Under the pieces are notes generated by a model. That model was not told the DNA's origin. It did no database searches and saw only the letters and a program-made list of their open reading frames with translations. Shown in pieces: positions 55,740 to 64,000 of a DNA stretch of 64,000 bases. The DNA lies in the NCBI GenBank assembly GCA_037355855.1, contig CM074764.1:3286001-3350000 (forward strand). Reading direction: 5' to 3'. A program made the translations under genes and the position numbers. Position 1 is the stretch's first letter. The number at the start of each line of letters is the position of its first letter. The DNA is from Pseudo-nitzschia pungens (lineage: Eukaryota; Bacillariophyta; Bacillariophyceae; Bacillariales; Bacillariaceae).

Positions 55740-58139
55740 TTATTCATCCACAATCATCCGGAAATTTGGCTTGGCAATAAATGGGGATCCATCCTGAGGC
55801 TTCTTCACTGATGCCATATCCAGAAACAGCCGCCCTCCTGGTTGCCCTGCAACTTGGTGGGTGTTGGTGATGGGAAACACCTTTCGCTTTGCCTTGGCCT
55901 TGGCACAATCCTCACAAGGTTGTAGAGGTCCTTCTTTTATGATCCACTTCAGTGCTTTGGCTGTTGCTCTGACCTTCCTCTCGTTGGCATGCCCCAGGAG
56001 TTTGTGGGCTTGGTTGATGCTCATCTTCACCCCTGGTCCTGTGACGTCTCCAACTGCAGCTGCATTCACTTCCAGTCCTTGGGTGTCTTCAAGTCGTCTG
56101 AAATAGCCTACCCATACACAGCTTGTTAACGTAGGCACTCTGATATCAAACCTCAACTCCATATTCCCTTTCTTCAGGGTCCAGCCTTTGCACTTGCTGC
56201 CTTCTGCGCTCCATCCACTTTCCATGGCAACATTGGCTGAGAACAGATTAAATGCAAACTTTGGATTAAAACTCACATTGCTCAACATCATCCGGTTTTG
56301 AAACTTGCCTTTGTTATCCAATTTCTCACAGAATAAATCACCAACTGTGCAGGATTGCATATCGCCACTCTGAGTTGTAATGGTGGTTGAGTTGTTATGG
56401 AGGTTGATGGCGCCTCTCAAGCTGTTGGAACTGTGGCTGGTTGCTCCACTGTCAAACACAAACACATTGTCATCATAAAGTAGATCAAATCCTTTGGGCG
56501 CATCCTCACCTGACTGCTGAGTGTTCCATAGTTGCAATGCTATTTGGGTTTGCAAGGAGGGCAACATGATGGACGCCAAAATAAAATCACACTGGACACT
56601 GTTGTAATTCATGCTCATAGCAGCTCCCTGCATGTCTCGTTTCAAGGATGATTTCCAGTTGCGTGGGCGCTTGTCCTTGTTTCGTTCATCTTCCCAACAC
56701 TTTTCAGTTGGATGCTGCTTCCCACAGATACTGCAAACTGCCCCGCCATTGCCATTCCTTCTTCTGTTGCCTCCATTGTTTCCTCCATTGTTCCCTCCGT
56801 TGTTACCTTCATTGTTGTTGCTGTTATCACCTGGTTGGATTCTGGGTAATCCGGCCTGTCTTCTTGGACACTGAAAGGCCTTGTGGTTCTCACCTTGGCA
56901 ATAATAACAGATGATCTTCTTGCTCGTCCACTGGTCTCTGGGATCCCGGAATGCGTCGGCCCCAATCAGGCTCATATCTCTGGCATTGCCGCTGCCTGCT
57001 CCTCTTCCCTTCAATACCACCACGGAACTGTATAAGTTGGTCGCTGTCCTCTCAAGGCGTTCCCAAATTTCGTAGTCATTCACTCCAGGCTTCTCCTTTA
57101 ATTCATTCAGCTGGTTGGTGATTGTAATCACCAAGTATGGTGGGATCGCATGCAACAATGTGGCAAACAACTCTTCATTCGTAGGTTGAATTGTCTTGTG
57201 CTGATACTTCTGTATTAGCCCATATATCTGCTCAAAAATCTCTTTGGGATGGTCCAAAGCCCCCATCTTGATTGCCCTTCGGTCCTTGTCCAGCTGAATC
57301 CTATCTGACGTGTCGGTCCTTCTGTATAGTTTGAACAGTTCGTCAAAGATCCTGTGCACTCTGCCTCGGGGCCAATTCTTCTTGTTTATCATGTTCTGCT
57401 CTTCGGTCACTCCAGTGTCGAGCTTGGATTTCTCAATGATGGCAAGTCCCGTCTTGTTGTTTTGGAATGCCGTACATAAATCGTTTATGGCTTTGATATG
57501 CTTTCTCATCGCCTTTCTCTGCTCTGGGGTCATGGATTCGTGGGACACTGAGTGGCCGTCACTTGGTAGGTCTGAATGCTGCTTTGACGTCACAAATCCC
57601 TCATACTTGCTTCTGCTCGCATGAGCCAGAAACTGTTGGAACCATCCTTCAAAATCAACGTCCCCTGCATTGGACAGCTTCGGAACTTTGGTATATGGCA
57701 TGTTGGAATCACTGGAGTCACTGGAGTCACTGGAATCGCTATCTTCTGAATCGTAATCGCTCTCGGAGGAATCGTCACTGCTGCTTTCGTCGTCGTCGTC
57801 GTCGTCGTCGTCGCTGCTGTTCGATGGGTCGTCTGCTCCTACTCCGCTCCGCTGTTCCGCCGTAGCTCCAATCCGCTGATCCACCGCCGCTTCTCCGATC
57901 CGCTGATCCGCCGCCGCTTCTCCAATCCGCTGATCCGCCGCCGCTTCTCCAATCCGCTGGTCCAACGCCGCAAGCTCCGCCGCCAGTCCTTCCTCGTTTG
58001 GATCTTCGACACTCAGCTCTTCTTCTTCTAAATCTCTCTGGGTCCTCTCTCTGCTTCTCTCTTCTCTTCTTCTTTGTGCATCCGCGAGTTGTCGTCTGCC
58101 ACGATCTCTTAATTCTGCTCGTTGTTGTATATCTTCCAT
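55740..58139 (-). CDS. Copia (family A) Gag-protease-integrase ORF, interrupted
   Basis: 799 residues from the ATG at 58139. An N-terminal Glu/Arg coiled region contains four tandem DQRIGEAAA units (about 59-92). Then come an acidic Asp/Ser tract, a Gag capsid-like region (about 150-390), a CCHC zinc knuckle CYYCQGENHKAFQC (about 409-422), a Gly/Asn linker with a second Cys/His motif (CSICGKQHPTEKC), an aspartic protease VFDSGATSHS (about 560), and an integrase zinc domain (HKLLGHANERK...CEDC, about 713-746). The start of the core (FLDMAS, first Asp) follows. The order protease-integrase before RT is typical of Ty1/copia. A single TAA at 55740-55742 stops the frame inside the integrase, which then continues in phase to 55433. 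RT and RNase H are absent, so it cannot be autonomous. Confidence 0.85.
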   Translation of the reverse strand: MEDIQQRAELRDRGRRQLADAQRRREERSRERTQRDLEEEELSVEDPNEEGLAAELAALDQRIGEAAADQRIGEAAADQRIGEAAVDQRIGATAEQRSGVGADDPSNSSDDDDDDDDESSSDDSSESDYDSEDSDSSDSSDSSDSNMPYTKVPKLSNAGDVDFEGWFQQFLAHASRSKYEGFVTSKQHSDLPSDGHSVSHESMTPEQRKAMRKHIKAINDLCTAFQNNKTGLAIIEKSKLDTGVTEEQNMINKKNWPRGRVHRIFDELFKLYRRTDTSDRIQLDKDRRAIKMGALDHPKEIFEQIYGLIQKYQHKTIQPTNEELFATLLHAIPPYLVITITNQLNELKEKPGVNDYEIWERLERTATNLYSSVVVLKGRGAGSGNARDMSLIGADAFRDPRDQWTSKKIICYYCQGENHKAFQCPRRQAGLPRIQPGDNSNNNEGNNGGNNGGNNGGNRRRNGNGGAVCSICGKQHPTEKCWEDERNKDKRPRNWKSSLKRDMQGAAMSMNYNSVQCDFILASIMLPSLQTQIALQLWNTQQSGEDAPKGFDLLYDDNVFVFDSGATSHSSNSLRGAINLHNNSTTITTQSGDMQSCTVGDLFCEKLDNKGKFQNRMMLSNVSFNPKFAFNLFSANVAMESGWSAEGSKCKGWTLKKGNMELRFDIRVPTLTSCVWVGYFRRLEDTQGLEVNAAAVGDVTGPGVKMSINQAHKLLGHANERKVRATAKALKWIIKEGPLQPCEDCAKAKAKRKVFPITNTHQVAGQPGGRLFLDMASVKKPQDGSPFIAKPNFRMIVDE

Positions 58140-58974
58140 AAATCGTCGTCGTATTTTCTTTCTTTCTTCCGCAATCGTACTCGTCTCAGCAAGTCGATAA
58201 TGATCGTATTCGGTGCAATTTGTTAGCTCTCCAGAATAGATCCACAGCTGATCAGTGCTGTCTGCAGGACTGGCTTTATACCTCTTGGTCTGCTCCCTTA
58301 GTCCACCGCAATCTTATCCGCTTCCGCTGGACAGATCCAAACCGTATCCGTGCCCAAGTTCTATGCTCCGGACCGATCTGCTGACAATTATATCGTATCC
58401 ACCGTTGTTGACGTACGGTGAATAGATCTGCAATCGTACCTCCTCCGTATCGATCCGACGTTATCGTATACGGTCGAAGGTAGATATGTAAGCCTATCCT
58501 TATTCCCTGTATTAGATCTATTCGTCTTTACGAGCGCTTCGTAATTCTTCGAAGAATGTTTGGAGGGCTCGTAGAGTCGGTAGATTTTGTACAAGTTTAG
58601 GGATTTTGTTGTTTTAATGTTTTGCTTACTTTAATTGTGAGCAGAAATGAATCCACTCTAATTTTCTAATTCACTAAATTTTGTTCCTCGGTCACACGTA
58701 TTCTCGTGTTATTTCTCATTTTCTTACATGCATTCTCGTGTTATTTATTGGTTTCTTTGTTCCGGTCCATTCATTCCAAGCCCCCACACATTTGTGTACT
58801 GGCTTCTGTGGAATTATACTTAACTTCTTGTAGACTCGGTACTTAACCTTTTATTTTTAGTTCTTGGGAATGTTTGGACCGGTAGGAGGTAATTTTCCTT
58901 TCCTCTGAATCATGCATGTCAATCGATCAAGTCACTGTTTCAAGCACGACTGAAGGTCACGTCCAAACAGAGAC
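58140..58974 (-). other. Leader and possible 5' LTR of copia family A
   Basis: The region between the family A Gag ATG and the family B leader has no ORF. It contains a duplicated ATTCTCGTGTTATTT block (near 58698 and 58732). It is the expected site of the family A LTR and primer site, but with no second LTR in the window the ends cannot be set. Confidence 0.45.
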
Positions 58975-59748
58975 ATAAAGGGAATGTCTGAAATTTGATA
59001 GGATAAGATCCAGGATAAGATCCAGGAACAGGGAGTGTATATGCCTGGGGATACAGTTGTAGATACAGCTGTATTCGGAGGTTATATAGTGCTGTGTATT
59101 GTGGTGTCGTTGTCGTTCGTCGTTCCCGTCGTTCGTGCGAAACGCCGTTGTGTCGTTCGTGCGAAACGCCGTTTTGTGGGAAACACCGTTATAGGCGCTG
59201 TGGCTTCGAAACACCGCTATAGACGCTGTAGTTTGTGAACGCCGTTGTAATTTTAAAACACCGTTGTGGGTCCAAAATACCGTTGTTGTTCCAGAAGCGC
59301 CGTATCGGCAATAACAGAGGCACGTCGTGTCGGGACGAAAGGGATGAGTGCAGCAGCAGTAAGAATTTCAAAAAATTCTTTCTCCGTCAATTCTTGGAGT
59401 TTGGAGATGCCGTTTGTACCGTTTTATCCGCAATAACAAGGAGAATAATAATACCTGGAACGGCTTGGAAACAGAGCGCTTGGGGATCCAGTATAGAATT
59501 CTAACTGTAGACAGCGTCTTTTCGTCTTTTCGGTCTTTCGTCGTGTTGTTGTTTGTAGATCTCCAGCTTTGCAAGCTTACAGCATTAAGCTTGCGACTGT
59601 TAATCTGTTAAAATGTAGCTGAACTTAGCTCAGGGAAATAAGGAGCAAGCTTGGAGATATTGTTGGTTGTAATGGCAAAGGCATGCAAACCGGTTGAGGT
59701 ACCGGTCCATTCTATTGATAGTCTCAGATCACCACTACGACCAAAGGG
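58975..59748 (-). repeat. Family B LTR/leader, second copy
   Basis: Collinear on the minus strand with 13132-14131. It starts CCCCTTTGGTCGTAGTGGTGA, passes GCAAAGCTGGAGATCTACAAAC, ACGGAGAAAGAATTTTTTG-type DNA and CACTATATAACCTCC, and ends CCTGGATCTTATCC...CCCTTTATG. Only family copies share these blocks. The TATA-like element near 59085 is conserved. Confidence 0.7.
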
Positions 59749-59765
59749 GAACGTCCGAAAACTGG

Positions 59766-59818
59766 TTCGCGACCCATCGCGACCAATCGCGACCGGATCG
59801 CGACCCAATCGCGACTTG
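59766..59818. repeat. ATCGCGACC short tandem repeat
   Basis: Five imperfect copies of an 8-10 base unit (TCGCGACC with CA/AA/GG spacers) lie just outside the family B boundary. Confidence 0.8.
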
Positions 59819-60149
59819 TCTAAAAAAAACGCGACCCCAATTTTTTATTTCACAACCTTTTTTCCATTATTCTCCACTTTTTTCCATTATTCTCAACCAC
59901 ATTTCTCCCTTTTCTCAACTCCCCCAACGTGTCGACGGAAATGTTCTGTTCTAGACCCTGACATTCAGTCCCTCTTCACATTTTCATTCCATTTTACACA
60001 TTTGACACACTTGACTCAACACAACAAATAATTTTTAATCCAATTTACTTCAATCACACAAAAGTGTTTCGTCACGCACCTTTGTCAACTTTTTTTTTCA
60101 GTGGTGTCACATCACATACCGGAATCGCATCACAAAAACACACACCACC

Positions 60150-61280
60150 ATGCCGAAAGCTTCCTCCGACCCAAGGCACTTTGCCAATGAGCCCAGAATA
60201 CCCAAGACATTCCAATGTCGCAACTGCATTGCCTCTGGAAGAAGAAGAAAATCAAAATCCTTCAAGGGATACAAACAAGAATCGAGCCACTTTCACACCT
60301 ACCGATACGTATCTCAAGGCCTCTCCAGGCATCTGTATTCCAACAGTGATTGCCGAACTTATTATGTTAAGAACGATCTTATGGATTTTATTTCTTCTGC
60401 GAAAGCCGAAGTCACCCTCCCTTTGGTCCGACACACACCATCACAGTATGGACTGACAATGACACTATGCAGCAAGCAGCAACACGTCGATAATACAGGG
60501 GGGACAGCAAGCAGCAGCAACGCGTCGATAATACAGGGGGGGGACAGCAAGCAGCAGCAACGCGTCGATAATACAGGGGGGACAGCAAGCAGCAAGCAGC
60601 AACGCGTCGATAATACAGGGGGGACAGCAAGCAGCAAGCAGCAACGCGTCGATAATACAGGGGGGACAGCAAGCAGCAGCAACGCGTCGATAATACAGGG
60701 GGGGACAGCAAGCAGCAAGCAGCAACACATCGATAATACAGGGGGGACAGCAAGCAGCAGAAACGCGTCGATTATAAAGGGGGGGACAGCAAGCAGCAAG
60801 CAGCAATGCGTCGATAATACAAACGCGTCGATAATACAGGGGGGGACAGCAAGCAGCAGCAACGCGTCAATAATACAGGGGGGGGACAGCAAGCAGCAGC
60901 AACGCGTCGATAATACAAGGGGGGGGACAGCAAGCAGCAGCAACGCGTCGATAATACAGGGGGGACAGCAAGCAGCAACAAGCAGCAGCAACGCGTCGAT
61001 AATACAGGGGGGGACAGCAAGCAGCAAGCAGCAACGAACGCGTCGACAATACAGGGGGGACAGCAAGCAGCAAGCAGCAACGAACGCGTCGAAAATACAG
61101 GGGGGGGACAGCAAGCAGCAAACAGCAACGCGTCAAAAATACAGGGGTGGGACAGCAAGCAGCAAGCAGCAACGAACGCGTCGAAAATACAGGGGGGGGA
61201 CAGCAAGCAGCAAGAAGCAGCAACGAACGCGTCGACAATACAGGGGGGGGACAGCAAGCAGCAGCAACGCGTCTCGATAA
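60150..61280 (+). CDS. Cys/His zinc-finger-like ORF running into a minisatellite
   Basis: The ATG at 60150 sits in a good context (CACCACCATGCC). The first about 108 residues look like real coding sequence: FQCRNC followed by a basic segment, then FHTYRYVSQGLSRHLYSNSDC, a Cys2...His/Cys arrangement that could bind zinc. After residue 108 (60474) the frame enters the minisatellite and translates repetitively (NTGGTASS, NASIIQGG) to a chance stop. The original protein is probably truncated by repeat expansion. The family is not recognised; transposon-related zinc fingers are one possibility. Confidence 0.4.
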   Translation: MPKASSDPRHFANEPRIPKTFQCRNCIASGRRRKSKSFKGYKQESSHFHTYRYVSQGLSRHLYSNSDCRTYYVKNDLMDFISSAKAEVTLPLVRHTPSQYGLTMTLCSKQQHVDNTGGTASSSNASIIQGGDSKQQQRVDNTGGTASSKQQRVDNTGGTASSKQQRVDNTGGTASSSNASIIQGGTASSKQQHIDNTGGTASSRNASIIKGGTASSKQQCVDNTNASIIQGGTASSSNASIIQGGDSKQQQRVDNTRGGTASSSNASIIQGGQQAATSSSNASIIQGGTASSKQQRTRRQYRGDSKQQAATNASKIQGGDSKQQTATRQKYRGGTASSKQQRTRRKYRGGTASSKKQQRTRRQYRGGTASSSNASR

Positions 61281-62635
61281 TACAAACGCGTCGATAATAC
61301 AGGGGGGACAGCAAACAGCAAACAGCAACGCGTCAAAAATACAGGGGTGGGACAGCGAGCAGCAAGCAGCAGCAACGCGTCGATAATACAGGGGTGGGAC
61401 AGCGAGCAGCAGCAACGCGTCGAAAATACAGGGGGGACAGCAAGCAGCAGCAACGCGTTGATAATACAGGGGGGACAGCAAGCAGAAACGCGTCGATAAT
61501 ACAGGGTGGGAAGCAGCAACGCGTCGATAATACAGGGGGGGGACAGCAAGCAGCAGCAACGCGTCAATAATACAGGGGGGGGACAGCAAGCAGCAACGCG
61601 TCGATAATACAAACGCGTCAATAATACAGGGAGACAGCAAGCAGCAACACGTCGATAATACAGGGGGGACAGCAAGCAGCAACGCGTCGATAATACAGGG
61701 GGGACAGCAAGCAGCAACGCGTCGAAAATACAGGGGGGACAGCAAGCAGAAACGCGTCGAAAATACAGGGGGGACAGCAAGCAGCAACGAACGCGTCGAC
61801 AATACAGGGGGGACAGCAAGCAGCAACGCGTCGATAATACAGGGGGGACAGCAAGCAGCAGCAAACAGCAACGCGTCGATAATACAGGGGGGGACAGCAA
61901 GCAGCAGCAAGCAGCAACGCGTCGATAATACAGGGGGGGACAGCAAGCAGCAGCAACGCGTCTCGATTATACAAAACGCGGCGATAATACAGGGGGGGGG
62001 ACAGCAAACAGCAAGCAGCAAGCAGCAGCAACGCGTCGATAATACAGGGGGGGGACAGCAAGCAGCAAGTCGATAATACAAACAGCAACGCGTCGATAAT
62101 ACAAACGCGTCGATAATACAGGGGGGACAGCAAGCAGCAAGCAGCAACGCGTCGATAATACAAACGCGTCAATAATACAGGGGGGGACAGCAAGCAGGAG
62201 CAACGCGTCGATAATACAGGGGGGGGACAGCAAGCAGGAGCAACGCGTCGATAATACAGGGGGGGGGACAGCAAGCAGCAGCAACGCGTCGATAATACAG
62301 GGGGGGGACAGCAAGCAGCAGCAAGCAACAACGCGTCGATAATACAGGAGGGACAGCGAGCAGCAGCAACGCGTTGATAATATAGGGGGGACAGCAAGCA
62401 GCAACGCGTCGATAATACAGGGAGGGACAGCAAGCAGGAGCAACGCGTCGATAATACAGGGGGGGGACAGCAAGCAGGAGCAACGCGTCGATAATACAGG
62501 GGGGGGACAGCAAGCAGGAGCAACGCGTCGATAATACAGGGGGGGGGACAGCAAGCAGGAGCAACGCGTCGAAAATACAGGGGGGGGGGGACAGCAAGCA
62601 GCAACCAACGCGTCGATAATACAGGGGGGATAATA
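60475..62635. repeat. G-run minisatellite, about 50 units
   Basis: The unit is close to ACGCGTCGATAATACAGG followed by a G run of variable length, then GACAGCAAGCAGCAGCA, 32-50 bp in all. Units vary in the G run (roughly 5-10) and in the number of AGC/AGCAAGC triplets, and some have short ATAATACAA half units. All six frames give long artefactual ORFs. MluI-type ACGCGT recurs in most units. Confidence 0.95.
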
Positions 62636-63539
62636 CACGAGAATATTTTTAAAGAACTCTTGCCGTGGTCGTCTTTCCTTGTCAGCGATCGTACCGGTCG
62701 TTCCCCTTTTCAGCAATCGTATCGGTCGTTCCCCTCCGTCTCCGTCGTTCGTCTCGTTCGTCTCACTGGTAGGGATTATTTCGATCCGTCGCTCCTTTTC
62801 GCAACAACCGAAAATCGTAGGGGTGTCGTTTTTCTCTGGAAAGACGAAATTTAAAAAAACAACGACAAACCGTTAGTACCCTCGTCGTCCCCGTCCGAAG
62901 CAATTGTAGCGATCGTACCCCCATCGTCCCTCTCTGGAGCGATTGTACCCCAGTCGGCCATCTCTGGAGCGATCGTACCTTCGTCGTCGTCGTCCGTCTC
63001 CGCACCAATCGGTTGTGATTTTCGTCTTCGTTGTTTTCAATTTCAGTACGTCGTATATCTGGGTAAGCCAGGTAGTTCCAGGACTTCAACACACCCTACC
63101 TCCGTGATATGAATCAGACAACAGTGCAGAAAGCAAGAGCGGCCGTTCTCAAGCTCGCCACAGCATGTGTGTCTTCTTCAAAAGAGATGGTCCCGGTGCC
63201 TGAAGGCTACGTTAAACTGGTCCGGCCAGAATATTCCGATGCATGAAATGAAACGAAAATGAAAATTATGACACATCCTCCACGAGGGAGATGTGGGGCG
63301 GAAAATCGAACAACAAAATTCACCGCAATGATGCACATAATGTACGTAGGTAACAGTACTGTTTGTACAGGCTGACTGGAAAAAATGACAGCAATGTACG
63401 TAGATTACAGTACTAAGTCTACAGTCTTAGTAAAAGAAAAAATGACATGTCTGCATACATAGTACCTGTTGGTACATATTATACACGATGCCCCTTCCCC
63501 GAGATCGTACTAGTAGCATTATAAGATAGCGAGAACATC
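62636..63539. other. Spacer right of the minisatellite
   Basis: Contains imperfect direct repeats of TCTCTGGAGCGATCGTACC-type units (about 62900-62980) and two copies of an AATGTACGTAG...TACAGTACT block (63337 and 63390). No gene is recognised. Confidence 0.5.
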
Positions 63540-63625
63540 AATCTGTCAGTAGTAGATAGTAATAGTGGCACCAATGGGTGGACAGAATGTAGTGTTGCTG
63601 GTTCAAGTCCCATCATGGGAATGTC
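63540..63625 (+). ncRNA. tRNA-like (SINE-type) sequence
   Basis: The string GCTGGTTCAAGTCCCATC matches the pol III B box, and AGTGGCACCAATGGGTGG about 35 bases upstream resembles an A box. The T arm does not pair well (only the two inner base pairs) and no clean cloverleaf folds, so a working tRNA gene is unlikely. A tRNA-derived SINE or tRNA relic fits better. Confidence 0.3.
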
Positions 63626-63707
63626 TTTTGCTACATCACGATTCGATAGCAATATTTTGGCTGCGAAGAACATGTCACAATACCGGAAGTGAGCTATTCA
63701 GCTATTC

Positions 63708-64000
63708 AACCAAATATTAATTATTCAGTGATGACATCCATACCATTGGTGATTTTTGAATACTTCTTTTTGAATACTCTTACCCATGGATAGGATGAGG
63801 TATATTCACACTGGAATCACACAAATATTGGCCAGATTCATTCAGATATGTGATTTGGTAATTTTTTCTAGTAAATTCTCCAGTAGTTAACCAAATATTA
63901 ATTATTCAGTGGTGACATCCAAATTATTGGTGATTTTTGAATACTTCTTTTTGCATACTCTTGCCCATGCACAGGATGAGAAATATTCACAGTGGAATCA
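63708..64000. repeat. 181-bp direct repeat, cut by the window end
   Basis: AACCAAATATTAATTATTCA at 63708 recurs at 63889, and the following about 110 bases match with a few differences (for example TTTTTGAATACT versus TTTTTGCATACT). The second copy is cut by the end of the window, so the array may continue. Confidence 0.85.

Larger units (their letters stand above)
54321..59748 (-). mobile_element. Composite copia: family A element nested in family B
   Basis: Reading the minus strand: 59748 to about 58975 is the family B LTR/leader, ending CCCTTTATG, exactly where the family B Gag ATG stands at 14132. Then come about 3.5 kb of a different copia element (family A: leader, Gag, protease, integrase), and then family B Gag from about 55433 to 54321. 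The simplest model is that family A landed at or near the Gag start codon of family B and then lost its RT, RNase H and right LTR. No clear target duplication was found at the two junctions. Confidence 0.6.

Noticed and set aside
60362..62716. Several long minus-strand ORFs rich in Cys, Leu, Tyr and Arg
   Set aside because: Translation of the G-run minisatellite on the other strand; identical short peptides repeat with each unit.
63479..63673. 64-codon minus-strand ORF containing MGLEPATL
   Set aside because: This peptide is the usual translation of a tRNA-like B box, not a protein gene.

Overview
The window reads as nuclear DNA of a stramenopile alga, most likely a pennate diatom. The clues are short GT-AG introns of about 75-150 bases, copia elements with diatom-style Gag regions next to an intact Ty3/gypsy element, a DUF285 (BspA-like) repeat protein, secreted or type II membrane enzymes with long Asn/Ser/Thr/Pro-rich stalks, and long gene-poor stretches full of microsatellites. 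Species is not determined. No bacterial operons, rRNA genes, CRISPR arrays or convincing tRNA genes were seen.

Layout. 76-690 is a C-rich satellite. 1438-8718 (minus) is a large gene for a multi-pass membrane protein with a Notch-type LNR module. Its 3' half is a tandem array of 20 near-identical exon-plus-intron units, each exon coding one 24-residue leucine-rich repeat (LRR). 8.9-20.0 kb is a graveyard of nested repeats: LTR-like DNA, a copia gag fragment (family B), a 'TTAGCA-rich' repeat (family C), a diverged duplicate (family D) and a small MITE. 20050-25794 is a complete Ty3/gypsy retrotransposon with apparently identical 351-bp LTRs and a 5-bp target duplication. 27114 to about 33114 (plus) is a second, paralogous membrane LNR-LRR gene with at least eight spliced LRR exons. 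33.6-52.8 kb carries four host-type genes for cell-surface or secretory-pathway products: a sulfotransferase, a GT92 glycosyltransferase, a DUF285 surface protein and a GH17 glucanase, separated by simple-sequence DNA. 53.6-59.7 kb holds a 505-bp MITE with 100-bp terminal inverted repeats and a composite copia element. 60.1-62.6 kb is a zinc-finger-like ORF that runs into a G-run minisatellite. The right end holds a tRNA-like sequence and a 181-bp direct repeat.

The most striking connection is between the two LRR membrane genes and copia family B. The N-terminal domain of each LRR protein (twice in the second gene) is homologous to the N-terminal Gag-region domain of the copia ORFs at 14132 and 54321. 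The second LRR gene also shares the extreme N-terminal Gag motif and the upstream TATA/leader region with family B. The LRR genes therefore look like chimeras of a retroelement-type promoter and Gag module with a membrane receptor that grows by exon duplication. The array exons keep an open frame and constant intron phase, and vary at the LxxLxLxxN positions expected to form the ligand-facing surface. This resembles a germline system for diversifying receptors. That reading is inference; the sequence patterns are directly visible.
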